DNA of 64,000 nt from Lachnospiraceae bacterium (lineage in GTDB: Bacteria; Bacillota; Clostridia; Lachnospirales; Lachnospiraceae), in contig JAFZUW010000003.1 of NCBI GenBank assembly GCA_017618195.1, forward strand, positions 23,661 through 87,660, written 5' to 3'. The notes under the pieces were generated by a model. It was not told the DNA's origin and ran no database searches. It worked only from the letters and a program-made list of their open reading frames with translations. A program made the translations under genes and the position numbers. Shown here in pieces: positions 37,607-47,670 of the stretch. How positions within the stretch are numbered: position 1 is the first letter of the stretch; each line of letters starts with the position of its first letter.

Positions 37607-37640
37607 ACAGGCCTTCCCAATGAGGGAAGGTCTGTTTTTT
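37607..37640 (+). terminator. Terminator after proC
   Basis: ACAGGCCTTCCC (37607-37618) pairs with GGGAAGGTCTGT (37624-37635), loop AATGA, then a run of T. Confidence 0.9.
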
Positions 37641-37683
37641 CTTTTCGGATCATTTGGGATTTACGCTTTATGGAGGTTCCGTT

Positions 37684-39009
37684 ATGAATATGTATGACAT
37701 CATTACAAAGAAAAAGCACGGACAGGAGCTTACGGACGAAGAGATCGCATTTTTCGTCGACGGCTTTACAAACGGAAGCATTCCGGATTACCAGATTTCC
37801 GCTTTATTGATGGCAATCTGCCTGAAGGGGATGAATATCCGCGAAACTTCTGTGCTTACGTTCTGTATGCGAGACAGCGGAGAAACAATGGATCTTTCCT
37901 CGATTCCCGGGTTGAAAGCCGATAAACACAGTACCGGCGGCGTAGGAGACAAGGTTTCCCTGATCGTCGGCCCTCTGGTTGCTTCTCTCGGCGTTCCGGT
38001 TGCGAAGATGTCCGGACGCGGACTCGGTCATACCGGAGGAACCATTGATAAACTCGAAAGCATTCCCGGATTCCGTACCGACATTTCCACCGAACGTTTC
38101 CTCGAAAATGTGAAACGTATGGGGCTTGCAATCGTCGGCCAGACCGCTGATCTCGCGCCTGCTGACAAGAAACTGTATGCCTTGAGGGACGTTACGGCAA
38201 CCGTTGACAACATTTCCCTGATCGCATCAAGCATAATGAGTAAGAAGCTTGCGTCGGGTTCGGACGTGATTGTTCTGGACGTTACGGTCGGAAGCGGTGC
38301 GTTTATGAAGACGCTCGAGGACGCAAAGAAGCTTGCCGAAGTTATGGTTCAGATCGGTGCCGGAGCCGGTAAGAAGGTTTATGCGGTTATTTCGGACATG
38401 AACCAGGTGCTCGGTCACAGCGTCGGCAATTCGCTTGAAGTAATCGAAGCCGTGGAAACGCTTAACGGCAAAGCGGAAGCTGACCTTTCGGAAGCATGTC
38501 TCGTAATCGCGGGCCTGATGCTTGTCGGATGCGGCAAAGCGGTCGACCTTAACGCCGCGAAGAAACTCCTTTCGGGAAAGATCAAGGACGGAGGCGCATT
38601 TGCCAAATTCAGGGAATTCGTTGAAGCCCAGGGCGGAGATGTAAGCTATATCGATGATACAAGCCGTTTTGAGAAGGCACGCTTCACGAGAACCGTTAAA
38701 GCGGAAGAGGACTGCACGATCAAGACAATCGATGCGGAACGGATCGGTAGAGTATCCGTAATACTCGGAGCGGGACGCGAGACGAAAGAAGCTCCGATTG
38801 ATATGAGCGCCGGCATTCATAATTACTGTAAGGTCGGCGATTCCTTCCGAAAAGGTGATGTTCTTGCCGTATTATACACGAATAAGGAATCGGTTCTTGA
38901 TGATGCGGAACGTCTGTATCGTCAGGCTTATACCGTTTCCGACATGCCGGTATCCAAGCTGACCACAATATATGGTTTCGTGGATACGGACGGATTCCAC
39001 ACGATATAG
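37684..39009 (+). CDS. pdp: Pyrimidine-nucleoside phosphorylase
   Basis: 441 residues from the ATG at 37684 (TGGAGG 8 nt upstream). Phosphorolysis of uridine, deoxyuridine and thymidine in salvage. The family signature is KADKHSTGGVGDKVSL with SGRGLGHTGGTIDKLESIPGF after it, and the C-terminal PYNP domain starts near GRVSVILGAGRETKE. Could be called thymidine phosphorylase (deoA); length and low-GC Gram-positive context favour pdp. Confidence 0.92.
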   Translation: MNMYDIITKKKHGQELTDEEIAFFVDGFTNGSIPDYQISALLMAICLKGMNIRETSVLTFCMRDSGETMDLSSIPGLKADKHSTGGVGDKVSLIVGPLVASLGVPVAKMSGRGLGHTGGTIDKLESIPGFRTDISTERFLENVKRMGLAIVGQTADLAPADKKLYALRDVTATVDNISLIASSIMSKKLASGSDVIVLDVTVGSGAFMKTLEDAKKLAEVMVQIGAGAGKKVYAVISDMNQVLGHSVGNSLEVIEAVETLNGKAEADLSEACLVIAGLMLVGCGKAVDLNAAKKLLSGKIKDGGAFAKFREFVEAQGGDVSYIDDTSRFEKARFTRTVKAEEDCTIKTIDAERIGRVSVILGAGRETKEAPIDMSAGIHNYCKVGDSFRKGDVLAVLYTNKESVLDDAERLYRQAYTVSDMPVSKLTTIYGFVDTDGFHTI

Positions 39010-39074
39010 TACCGTATATTGCATCTAAAACCACAAGAATTAGTGCACGAACAACTGAATAACCATAGATTTTG

Positions 39075-39103
39075 TTGACAACCGCTGTCTTTTCAGCTAT
39101 AAT
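39075..39103 (+). promoter_or_regulatory. Strong consensus promoter of the metallophosphoesterase-scpAB unit
   Basis: TTGACA (39075-39080), 17 bp, TATAAT (39098-39103): both boxes and the spacing are perfect. AGAGGAGGT follows at 39112-39120. Confidence 0.88.
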
Positions 39104-39129
39104 GTATCTGTTAGAGGAGGTACTGTATC

Positions 39130-39912
39130 TTGCGATCCTTCGTAACGGAACATTATGAAGCGGATCTTTCGGATCACCCTTATTCCGATGAGATTCCCGA
39201 AAAGATAGCGGTTGTTTCCGATCTGCACAATGTATTGTACGGAAAGCGGAACGAGAAACTGCTGCAGGCGATCAAGGATGAGAAGCCGGACGTAATCGTA
39301 ATCCCGGGTGATCTTGTTACCGATAAGAGCCCGAAGAACAAAGCCGCTTATACGTTTCTTGTGGATCTCGCCGAGATCGGTATTCCGGTTTATTATTCGC
39401 TCGGCAATCACGAAGAGAAGTTCCGTAAACACGATAACGAACGGTACCGCAAGTATGTATCCTCAATCAGAAAACTCGGAATTCACTATCTGGATAACGC
39501 CTTCGAAGCTTATTCGAAACATGTGAGTTTCGGCGGACTGACGATCCCGTATGATTGTTACCGCAAAGGTACGAAGACGCACCGGCTGACCGTTCAGGAC
39601 GTGCATAACTGTATTCCGAATATCCCGGACGGACTGAAACTGGTCCTTTGCCATAATCCGGTATGGTTCCCGGTATATGAACAATGTGAATACGATATCG
39701 TATTTGCCGGCCACCTGCACGGCGGTATCGTGAGACTGCCGCTTCTCGGCGGAGTAATCTCGCCGCAATGGAGATTCTTCCCGAAATATGACGCAGGGAA
39801 GTTTGAGATCGGAAAGAGTACGATGTTCGTCTCAAGAGGACTCGGAGCCCATACGATCAAGTTCCGGTTCAACAATAAGCCCGAGCTGATGATCGTTCAT
39901 TTGAAACATTGA
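39130..39912 (+). CDS. Calcineurin-type metallophosphoesterase
   Basis: 260 residues, TTG start at 39130, 9 nt after AGGAGGT. The binuclear-metal motifs are complete: VVSDLHN, VIPGDLVTD, YSLGNHEEK, LVLCHNPVWF and FAGHLHGGIVRLP. It resembles the YkuE/YaeI group of lipid-linked or UDP-sugar hydrolases but lacks the N-terminal membrane helix or Tat signal of YkuE. Upstream of scpA by 16 bp, likely co-transcribed. Substrate unknown. Confidence 0.85.
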   Translation: MRSFVTEHYEADLSDHPYSDEIPEKIAVVSDLHNVLYGKRNEKLLQAIKDEKPDVIVIPGDLVTDKSPKNKAAYTFLVDLAEIGIPVYYSLGNHEEKFRKHDNERYRKYVSSIRKLGIHYLDNAFEAYSKHVSFGGLTIPYDCYRKGTKTHRLTVQDVHNCIPNIPDGLKLVLCHNPVWFPVYEQCEYDIVFAGHLHGGIVRLPLLGGVISPQWRFFPKYDAGKFEIGKSTMFVSRGLGAHTIKFRFNNKPELMIVHLKH

Positions 39913-39928
39913 AGATAAGGAGGTAAGC

Positions 39929-40702
39929 ATGGATCTTTCGTTTAAACTGGAAGCCTTTGAAGGCCCGCTTGATCTGCTTCTGCAGCTGATTGAAAAGAAC
40001 AAGGTCAACATTTATGACATTCCGATTGCCATGATTACCGACCAGTATATGGAAGTTTTGAATGAGCTCAAGCAGTATCCGATGGACAACATGTCCGAAT
40101 TTCTTGTTATGGCGGCTACGCTGCTTCGCATCAAGTCACAGATGCTTCTGCCGGCGCCTGTTACCGAGAATGAAGAGGAAGTCGATCCCCGTACCGAACT
40201 TGTCGAAAGACTTCTTGAATACAAGATGTACAAATACGCCGCGACCGAACTTAAGGACCGCCGCATTGACGCTTCCAAGCATCTTTACAAGAAGGAAACG
40301 CTTCCGAAGGAAGTTGCCGATTACCGCGAGGATATTTCCGCTGAGGAAGTTGTCGGCGATATGACTCTCAACAAGCTGCATGACATTTTCCGTGATATTA
40401 TGAAGCGTCAGACCGACAAGATCGATCCGATCCGCAGCCGTTTCGGAAAGATTGAGAAGGAAGAGGTCAACTTCAAGGAAAAGGTGATGGCAATCCAGGA
40501 ATACGGCTTGTCGCATCGCAAGTTCAGTTTCCGCAGACTGCTCGGCAAGGCGGTTGACAAGATTGAGCTGATCGTAACGTTCCTCGGAATCCTCGAACTG
40601 ATCCATATGGGACGTGTTTGTATTCGTCAGGCTGGACTGTTTGACGATATCGAAGTGGAATATCTGGCTACGGACGTTGTTCCGATTGAAGCCTTTTCAT
40701 AG
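39929..40702 (+). CDS. scpA: Segregation and condensation protein A
   Basis: 257 residues. Kleisin that bridges SMC heads together with ScpB. FEGPLDLLLQLIEKNKVNIYDIPIA-type opening (seen here through residues 9-33), an acidic middle (ENEEEVDPRTELVERLLEYK) and the C-terminal winged helix. AAGGAGGT ribosome site. smc itself is not in the window. Confidence 0.95.
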   Translation: MDLSFKLEAFEGPLDLLLQLIEKNKVNIYDIPIAMITDQYMEVLNELKQYPMDNMSEFLVMAATLLRIKSQMLLPAPVTENEEEVDPRTELVERLLEYKMYKYAATELKDRRIDASKHLYKKETLPKEVADYREDISAEEVVGDMTLNKLHDIFRDIMKRQTDKIDPIRSRFGKIEKEEVNFKEKVMAIQEYGLSHRKFSFRRLLGKAVDKIELIVTFLGILELIHMGRVCIRQAGLFDDIEVEYLATDVVPIEAFS

Positions 40703-40711
40703 GAGTTTATT

Positions 40712-41269
40712 GTGGAGAAAGAAGAGAAGAAGGCCGCGCTTGAGGCAATTCTTTTTACGATGGGCAATGCCGTTGAGGCGGACCGCATGGCCGCAGCGCT
40801 GGAGATTCCCGCGGAAGAACTGCACGAGCTCATGGCGGAGCTTATCGAATCTTATAACGACGACCGTCACGGTATCATGATCAGCCGCCTCGGGGACAAA
40901 TACCAGATGTGTACGAAGGTTTCCCACTATGAGACGCTGATCAAATTGTGTCACGTACCGGAGAAGCATGTATTGACCGATACGCTTTTGGAGACGCTTT
41001 CGATTATCGCATATAAGCAGCCGGTTACGAGGATGGAAGTGGAAAGCATCCGCGGCGTCCGCTGTGATTATGCAATCAACACGTTGATCGATTACCATCT
41101 TGTTTGTGAGCTGGGTCGTTTAGATGCTCCGGGACGTCCGATCTTATTCGGAACGACCGATGATTTTCTTCGCAGTTTCGGCGTAAGTTCCCTTGAAGAG
41201 CTTCCGATCATCAGTACCGAGAAGGTCGAAGAATTCCGTGAAGAGGCCGAAGCCGTTATCGGAGTATAA
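40712..41269 (+). CDS. scpB: Segregation and condensation protein B
   Basis: 185 residues with GTG start after TAGGAG. Two winged-helix domains; LEAILFTMGNAVEADRMAAAL, the GDKYQMCTK strand, TLSIIAYKQPVTRMEVESIRG and LGRLDAPGRPILFGTTDDFL are characteristic. Forms the SMC-ScpAB loading complex with the preceding gene. Confidence 0.95.
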   Translation: MEKEEKKAALEAILFTMGNAVEADRMAAALEIPAEELHELMAELIESYNDDRHGIMISRLGDKYQMCTKVSHYETLIKLCHVPEKHVLTDTLLETLSIIAYKQPVTRMEVESIRGVRCDYAINTLIDYHLVCELGRLDAPGRPILFGTTDDFLRSFGVSSLEELPIISTEKVEEFREEAEAVIGV

Positions 41270-41292
41270 AATATCAGAATTGATTTATCTTG

Positions 41293-41316
41293 GCCGCCGT
41301 TTTACGGCGGCTTTTT
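41293..41316 (+). terminator. Terminator after scpB
   Basis: GCCGCCGT (41293-41300) / ACGGCGGC (41304-41311) with loop TTT, then TTTTT. Confidence 0.88.
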
Positions 41317-41390
41317 CTGTTCCGTGATTTTCATTTGAATCCATGGCGGTTTCGGTTCCGTGTTTTTTATGTGATTCTTATTTCGATCGG

Positions 41391-41419
41391 TTGCCTTTTC
41401 GTTTTCCGTGTGCTATAAT
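41391..41419 (+). promoter_or_regulatory. Promoter of the SNF2 helicase gene
   Basis: TTGCCT (41391-41396), 17 bp, TATAAT (41414-41419). Confidence 0.72.
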
Positions 41420-41452
41420 TATCTGTACGGTAAATGGAAAGGAATGCATTTT

Positions 41453-44400
41453 ATGAATCTTTCAAAGCGCTATATTCGTGATCTTTCTTTGGATGAAACT
41501 TCCTACACGGACGGATTTTTGTATTATAAAAACGGCCGTGTTATCAGCGCGGAATCAAATAAAGAGAAGACCGTCTACCGCTTTGCCGTAAAAGGAAACT
41601 ATATTTATACGGTTAACGTATCTTTGGATGAGACAAACTGCCGTTTCAGCTGCAACTGCTCCGCGAACATCAATCATTCCGGGGCCTGTAAGCATGTGAT
41701 CGCATCGCTTCTTTTCCTTTATCATCTGCAGCATAAGCCGCAGATGGGTGCGGAATCGGATCCGCAGGACCTTCGTTCCGCCCAGATTCTCAATTATTAT
41801 ACCGAACTCGAAGATTCGTTTGTAAAGAACGAAATATGCCACGTTATTCCGTATTTTACTTATAAAGGCATGCTTAGAAACGAGAAGGACCACGTGATCC
41901 TTCGGATTTCAATGGGAGACGAGCGCCCGTATAAAGTGCAGAACGTTAAGAAACTGTTGGAGAACATCCGGGACAACCAGACATTTGTCCTCGGAAAGGA
42001 TTTCAAATACCGCGGAACCCTGACCGAAATGGATGCGACCTCGAACCGTCTGATCATGTATCTGATCGACATTCTTTCGATGGAGGAACAGTACGGCATC
42101 ACGGGCGAAGCTTCGGTATTCCAGAAGAACGATATACGCCTCAATAAGCGGCTTTTCATGAATGTGCTGCATATTCTCAAGAACGAGGCATTTTCCTTAT
42201 CCCTTTCCGAAAACAGAACGCTTGAAAACATTCGTTACGTCGAGGATAACCCGGTGATTTCTTTTGATATCGATGCGATGGATGACTGCGTCGTGATTTC
42301 CTACGGTGAGAACGGGCGTGTATTCCCGCTTACGGCCGACGGTGACCTGCTGTATTACAATTCCGCAATCTACCGGCCGGACAATACGTTTACGAGAAAT
42401 TATCTTCCGATATACAATTCGCTTTCGAAGGACAATCCGCAGCTTGTATTCCGTGATGATTACGCGAAGCGTTTCTTAAACGATGTGCTTCCGAGACTCA
42501 ACGATACGATGAATATCGAGATTCCGGAGCATCTGCGCGATTTCTATCTGACTTATCCGCTGAAGGCATCCATGTATCTCGATTATGTACATGGCAACAT
42601 CAGCGCCGAACTCCGTTTTTCCTACGGAGAGTATACGTTTAACAGCTTTTCCGATCCGGATATTCACGGCTACATTCTTGTCCGTGACAAAGAGAAGGAA
42701 AATGCGATCAAAGAAGAGCTTGAAATCTTCGGATTCGAGAAGCACAGCGGTTATTATCTGCTTTGTGACGATGACGCGCTGTTTAGGTTCTTAAGCGGAG
42801 ACCGCGGTAAGCTTCCGGAACTGTGCGAGCTGTTTTATTCGGATTCGTTCAAGTCACTTCATATCCGTAACGGAAAGAAAGTTTCGTACGGTCTTCACAT
42901 GAATTCGGGCGAAGATTTCCTTTCTCTCGACATCAACATGGAAGATATTCCGAAGCAGGAGCTTCGTGACCTTCTGATCTCGGTTCAGATGAAGAAACCT
43001 TATTACCGCTTAAAGGACGGAGACTTTTTGCTGCTTGATTCTCCGGAGCTTGCGGATTCGCTTGAAATGATCCGGAATCTGAACGGAAACGTCCGGACCA
43101 TGAAGGATTCGACTCTTGTTGTGGAGCGGAACCTTGCAGGATATCTGAAGAATCTGTTTTCGTCCGGCCGCTATAACGCCAAAGTGGACGACGCGGTCAG
43201 TGAATTTGCCGATTCGATCCAGAATCCGAAGGAATATCCGATACCTGATATCATCCGAGCTGACGTGCGGCCTTACCAGAAGGTCGGCTATTACTGGATG
43301 AAGAACCTGGAAGCATACGGTATGGGCGGTATTCTTGCCGATGACATGGGTCTTGGTAAAACGCTTCAGTCCGTTATGTATCTGGCTTCGCTTCCCGAAG
43401 ATTCGATATCCATCGTTATATGTCCTTCTTCGCTGATGTTCAACTGGAAGGATGAGATAGAGAACTTTGCGCCGGAGCTTACCTGTACGGTTATCTGCGG
43501 AATTCCGGAGGAGAGAAGCAGTCTTGTTTCGCATGCGACCAAGGGCATTCTGATCACATCTTATCCGCTTTTAAGAAGGGATATGGCGCTTTATAAGAAT
43601 ATGGAATTTGCCGCAGTCATCATTGATGAGGCGCAGAATATCAAAAACTCGACATCGCTCAATGCAATGAATGTTAAGAAGCTCCGTGCGAAGACGCATT
43701 TTGCTCTGACCGGTACGCCGATCGAGAATTCGCTTTCGGAGATCTGGTCGATTTTCGATTTCCTGATGCCCGGATATCTGTTCCATCATCCGAAATTTAT
43801 TACGGAATATGAAAAGCCGATATTAAACGAAGATGAGAACAAGCTCCATCAGCTGAATCTGAGAATCCGTCCGTTCATCCTTCGCCGTATGAAGAAGGAC
43901 GTTCTCGATGAATTGCCGGATAAGACCGAAGAAAAGATTCTGATTGAGCTTACCGAAAAGCAGAAGAAGCTCTACATGGCTTATCTTGAGCATTATAAGG
44001 GCGAACTGAACCTTGATGATGACGAATTCATCCAGCATAATCAGATTCAGATTCTGAGCGTTCTGATGCGTCTGAGACAGATCTGCTGTCATCCGGCGAC
44101 ATTCCTTGATAACTATGACGGCGACAGTGCGAAGATGGACCTTCTGATCGAGCTTTTACAGAATGCGCTCAATTCCGGTCACCGGGTTCTCGTGTTCTCG
44201 CAGTTCACATCAATGCTTGAACTGATCCGCAAAGAACTCGATACGCTTGAGATTCCTTACTTTTCACTCGAAGGAAAGACCAAGATCGATATGCGTAACC
44301 AGGCGGTTAAGCGGTTTAACGAAGGCGAGCGTTCGGTATTCCTGATTTCTTTGAAGGCAGGCGGAACCGGACTGAACCTGATCGGTGCGGATACCGTTAT

Positions 44401-44635
44401 CCATATGGATCCGTGGTGGAATCCCGCAGTGGAAGAGCAGGCAACCGACCGTGCTTACCGTATCGGGCAGCATAAGAACGTACATGTAATCAAGATTCTT
44501 TCGAAGGACACGATCGAAGAGAAGATTTACCGCCTGCAGAAGAAGAAACAGAGCCTTGCGGATTCGGTCATCGACATGAAGTCCGATCTGTTAAAGCAGC
44601 TGACCAAGGAAGAACTGATGGAAGTATTTGCATAA
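41453..44635 (+). CDS. SWIM zinc-finger SNF2-family helicase
   Basis: 1060 residues from the ATG at 41453 (GGAAAGGAATG upstream). N-terminal SWIM zinc finger FSCNCSANINHSGACKHV (Cys/Cys/Cys/His, about residues 63-80), a long central SNF2-associated region, then the two RecA-like lobes: ILADDMGLGKTLQ (about 627-639), IIDEAQNIKN (about 722-731), LTGTPIENSLSE, VFSQFTSMLE, LKAGGTGLNLIGAD and WWNPAVEEQATDRAYRIGQ. Double-stranded-DNA translocase of unknown specific role; this SWIM-SNF2 architecture is common as a chromosomal gene in Firmicutes. No restriction or defence genes are adjacent. Confidence 0.92.
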   Translation: MNLSKRYIRDLSLDETSYTDGFLYYKNGRVISAESNKEKTVYRFAVKGNYIYTVNVSLDETNCRFSCNCSANINHSGACKHVIASLLFLYHLQHKPQMGAESDPQDLRSAQILNYYTELEDSFVKNEICHVIPYFTYKGMLRNEKDHVILRISMGDERPYKVQNVKKLLENIRDNQTFVLGKDFKYRGTLTEMDATSNRLIMYLIDILSMEEQYGITGEASVFQKNDIRLNKRLFMNVLHILKNEAFSLSLSENRTLENIRYVEDNPVISFDIDAMDDCVVISYGENGRVFPLTADGDLLYYNSAIYRPDNTFTRNYLPIYNSLSKDNPQLVFRDDYAKRFLNDVLPRLNDTMNIEIPEHLRDFYLTYPLKASMYLDYVHGNISAELRFSYGEYTFNSFSDPDIHGYILVRDKEKENAIKEELEIFGFEKHSGYYLLCDDDALFRFLSGDRGKLPELCELFYSDSFKSLHIRNGKKVSYGLHMNSGEDFLSLDINMEDIPKQELRDLLISVQMKKPYYRLKDGDFLLLDSPELADSLEMIRNLNGNVRTMKDSTLVVERNLAGYLKNLFSSGRYNAKVDDAVSEFADSIQNPKEYPIPDIIRADVRPYQKVGYYWMKNLEAYGMGGILADDMGLGKTLQSVMYLASLPEDSISIVICPSSLMFNWKDEIENFAPELTCTVICGIPEERSSLVSHATKGILITSYPLLRRDMALYKNMEFAAVIIDEAQNIKNSTSLNAMNVKKLRAKTHFALTGTPIENSLSEIWSIFDFLMPGYLFHHPKFITEYEKPILNEDENKLHQLNLRIRPFILRRMKKDVLDELPDKTEEKILIELTEKQKKLYMAYLEHYKGELNLDDDEFIQHNQIQILSVLMRLRQICCHPATFLDNYDGDSAKMDLLIELLQNALNSGHRVLVFSQFTSMLELIRKELDTLEIPYFSLEGKTKIDMRNQAVKRFNEGERSVFLISLKAGGTGLNLIGADTVIHMDPWWNPAVEEQATDRAYRIGQHKNVHVIKILSKDTIEEKIYRLQKKKQSLADSVIDMKSDLLKQLTKEELMEVFA

Positions 44636-44706
44636 GGATAATGAGGAGTGATTGATTTCCCGGCAGGTCAGCTATTGGGGTAAAATCGGGGATATGAGTA
44701 AATGAA

Positions 44707-44733
44707 AAGGGGTCCGGTTCAACCGGACCCCTT
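44707..44733. terminator. Palindromic terminator between helicase and zinc-ribbon genes
   Basis: AAGGGGTCCGG (44707-44717) / CCGGACCCCTT (44723-44733), loop TTCAA. Serves converging transcripts; T-tracts are short on both sides. Confidence 0.75.
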
Positions 44734-44754
44734 AATGTTTGAATTGATTGGAGA

Positions 44755-47511
44755 TTAATCCTCCATATATTTTGCATAATATCTGCGGACGATGTAATCG
44801 AGGAACGACTCGTTCAATTCGCCGAACGTATTGGTAAGAACGTTCTTCATTCCGGCGATCTTATTCTCAACGTTATCCTCCATCGTAGCATCGGACTTCT
44901 CAAACTGCTTTACATATCCGGAAGTCATATTGAGAAGAAGCCAGCTGTTGAAGAGCTGTGCAAGCTGCTTGCCGCTCATCGATACGATAAAACCGGTCGA
45001 ACGTACCATGGAAGGATCCATGGAGTTCTTGATGCCGTTCGGAATCTTGTCGATGAATACGTTACGGATTTCTTCGGCATTGGTGGCACGCATATGCGTC
45101 ATGTTCATCAGCGAAGAATCGGAAGTGTCTTTCTTGCCCTTCTTGTACTTCGCGTAACTGGATACGGTATGCGGCTTATAGAACTCGAAATCCTTTTCAT
45201 TATCGGTGTTGGGCTTGTAATCCGGTATAAAGCCTGCGTAGCTGTCCAGATCGTCGGTATCTTCAAATACGATACGTTTCTTGCCCTTCTTATCGAGATT
45301 GTACTCGAGGTTGGCCTTACGGGTCTGCTCGGATTTCTGCTGGGAAGCAGCGAGAGACATCTCTCTCTTACGTTCCGCAACACGCTCCGTGAACTGACGG
45401 TAAGCAGCCTCTTCGGGAGTTTCTTCAACTTCCTCGGGCTCGTCGTAAGAGTAGTCCGGAACAAATCCGGCATAATCATAGATATCGGAATAGTTGTCGT
45501 TCTTCTTCGGACGGAACTTACGTGCCGGCTTTGCAAGATTCTCGGAAGCAGCTTCGGGATTGGCTACCGAACTTGCTCCGATATCGGACTGGCCGACTTC
45601 CACATCGGTATCGAATACTTCCTCGATGATATTGGAATCCGCGCTTACGTTGATTGCGGTATCCTGAATGTCCTTCGGACGGCCGGAGCCGGCAGAGAGG
45701 TCATATTCTTCGTAGTTGTCGTATTTGTCATGATCGGGAAGAACTTCCGAAATCTCCATCGAACCGTCATCCGGAATTTCGTCCATGTTATGAACTTCAT
45801 TTAAGAACGAATCGAGAATGTCGTCATTGCGGCCCTCGATAGGCTCATCATATGCAGCCTCGGGATAGGACTCGTCGCTGTCCTTACGGAAGTTCGAAAG
45901 GAAGGTGTCAAATGCGTCGTCCTTGTCCTCATCATATTCCGGAGCAGCCTCTTCCTTTTCCAGGGAAATAACCTGGGAAGCCTCGATAATATTATCGGAA
46001 TCGAGTTCCTCGTCCTTGATCGGTTCTACTTCAACGAAAATCGGATCGGAGGAAGCAGCAGGCTCTTCATAGGAATAAGAATCGGTTTCCTCAGGCTCGA
46101 AGTCGGGCTCGGAAGAGTAAGTGTACTGATAATCGTCCGTAACCTCTTCGGCTTCGGGCTCCTCATAAGTTTCAAATGAAGGAGCTTCTGCAGCAGCAGG
46201 CTCTTCGTAATCGTCAATCACGGGTTCCGTAACCGGAGGAGCGAAGAGTTCTTCGTTGGAAACAACAGGAGCATTGGAAGAATCCTCAACGGCAATCTTC
46301 TCGGAAGGATTAAAGCTCGGATTCTGGTTACGTCCGCCGAAGAAAGGATCGGAAGGCATACCGAGAATCGGATCCTCACCCGGAGCGACCGAGAACTTCT
46401 CATCATACGAGGAGCTTGGAGCATCCGTACGTTTCGGAGCGGGCTGAGCCGGATTCAGGAACAGGTTCAGCAGATCCGAATGCTTCGAATCCTCATTGGG
46501 TTTTTTATTAATAACGGGTCCGATCGTCTGCTGTCTCGGGTCGCGCTTTCCGACAGGTTTCGACTCAAAGAGCGAGATCGTGGAAGCGTGCTTGCTCTCC
46601 GCGGCGGGCTCTTCGGGTTTCGCGGGCATCGGCTTTCTGACAGGCGGAACGGGCTTCGGCTCGGGAGCCTTAGGCGTCTCAACGGCTTTCGGAGCCGGAG
46701 CGGGCTTAACGGGCTCTTTGGGAGCGGCTTTTACTTCCTCCTGAGACCTTGTCTTCGGTGCGGATTTAAACTCTTCCTTCAGAGCGCTGAACGGATCGGC
46801 CTTAGGCTCTTCCTTCTTAACAGGCTCGGTCTTCGGAGCGGAAGCGTAGCGGTCCTTCAAAGGAGCACGCTTCGGAGGCGCATCAAACAAAGCAGCAGCC
46901 GGATTAACGGTAGCCGTCTCGGTTTTCGAAGAAACGGGTCTCGGCTGAGGCTTCTTAACGGAAGTGTCTGGCTCGGTAACTTCTTCTTTGGCAGGTGCTT
47001 CCTCTTTAGCGGGAGCAGCCTTCTTACGGATCGGAGGGATATAGAAGTTAACAGGCTTCTCCTGAGCGGGGCTCTTCGAAAGGAAATCCTCGAAATCGTC
47101 ATCGAGATCTTCCGGTACGGGCTCCTTAACTTCTTCTTTAACCTCTTCCTCAACCTTCGGTTCGTCTTTCAGAACGTTCTTACGAACGGGCTCCTTGGCC
47201 GGAAGGGCATTGTCGCCTTTCTTCTTACGGTTCTCCTGAACGAGGAATTCCGCAAACAGCTTCGGACCTTTCTTCTGATGCTTTTTGCTTACGAAAATCT
47301 TATAAGTATCCTCACGCTGCGAATACTCATATGCGCAGGGAACTCCCTGTTCCTCAGCGTATTTAACAAACCCCTGTGCGGCTTCTTCTTTTGCAAGCGA
47401 GAACATCGGTACCTTCGCTTCCCCGGCGTCCTCCTGCAGCGCAACGTTGCATTCCGGACAGAAGGTTACCGAGAGGCCGTATTCCTTCTTGCAGATCGGA
47501 CAATAAGCCAT
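44755..47511 (-). CDS. Zinc-ribbon protein with long acidic Pro/Glu-rich linker and conserved C-terminal domain
   Basis: 918 residues from the ATG at 47511, chosen because GAGGAGGATG lies just before it. N-terminal zinc ribbon MAYCPICKKEYGLSVTFCPEC (two C-x2-C pairs), a short folded part (about residues 28-100, VPMFSLAKEEAAQGFVKYAE), then some 650 residues rich in E, P, A, K, D and S with repeated SFETYEEPEAEE-like acidic runs, and a C-terminal helical domain of about 120 residues (from MTHMRATNAEEIRNVFIDKI to DYIVRRYYAKYMED). No membrane helix. No family recognised; the ribbon and the following gene's ribbon are similar, suggesting the two are related in function. Confidence 0.75.
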   Translation of the reverse strand: MAYCPICKKEYGLSVTFCPECNVALQEDAGEAKVPMFSLAKEEAAQGFVKYAEEQGVPCAYEYSQREDTYKIFVSKKHQKKGPKLFAEFLVQENRKKKGDNALPAKEPVRKNVLKDEPKVEEEVKEEVKEPVPEDLDDDFEDFLSKSPAQEKPVNFYIPPIRKKAAPAKEEAPAKEEVTEPDTSVKKPQPRPVSSKTETATVNPAAALFDAPPKRAPLKDRYASAPKTEPVKKEEPKADPFSALKEEFKSAPKTRSQEEVKAAPKEPVKPAPAPKAVETPKAPEPKPVPPVRKPMPAKPEEPAAESKHASTISLFESKPVGKRDPRQQTIGPVINKKPNEDSKHSDLLNLFLNPAQPAPKRTDAPSSSYDEKFSVAPGEDPILGMPSDPFFGGRNQNPSFNPSEKIAVEDSSNAPVVSNEELFAPPVTEPVIDDYEEPAAAEAPSFETYEEPEAEEVTDDYQYTYSSEPDFEPEETDSYSYEEPAASSDPIFVEVEPIKDEELDSDNIIEASQVISLEKEEAAPEYDEDKDDAFDTFLSNFRKDSDESYPEAAYDEPIEGRNDDILDSFLNEVHNMDEIPDDGSMEISEVLPDHDKYDNYEEYDLSAGSGRPKDIQDTAINVSADSNIIEEVFDTDVEVGQSDIGASSVANPEAASENLAKPARKFRPKKNDNYSDIYDYAGFVPDYSYDEPEEVEETPEEAAYRQFTERVAERKREMSLAASQQKSEQTRKANLEYNLDKKGKKRIVFEDTDDLDSYAGFIPDYKPNTDNEKDFEFYKPHTVSSYAKYKKGKKDTSDSSLMNMTHMRATNAEEIRNVFIDKIPNGIKNSMDPSMVRSTGFIVSMSGKQLAQLFNSWLLLNMTSGYVKQFEKSDATMEDNVENKIAGMKNVLTNTFGELNESFLDYIVRRYYAKYMED

Positions 47512-47578
47512 AACATCATCCTCCTCATATTTCGGTTTCAAATAACAGGTATTCCGAACTGATTTTCCATAATAAAAT

Positions 47579-47607
47579 ATTATAACCAATTTTTGCACAT
47601 TTTTCAA
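47579..47607 (-). promoter_or_regulatory. Promoter of the 44755-47511 gene
   Basis: On the minus strand TTGAAA (47602-47607), 17 bp, TATAAT (47579-47584). Confidence 0.72.
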
Positions 47608-47670
47608 GGAAAATGCAACTGCAATTGAAGATTGCCGGCAAATCGGTTATTCGTTTCGGAAAATGTGGAT

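Noticed and set aside
46480-47562. 360-codon open frame on the plus strand
   Set aside because: It lies antisense within the zinc-ribbon gene and reads as low-complexity Arg/Leu/Gly sequence produced by the acidic repeats on the other strand; no ribosome site.
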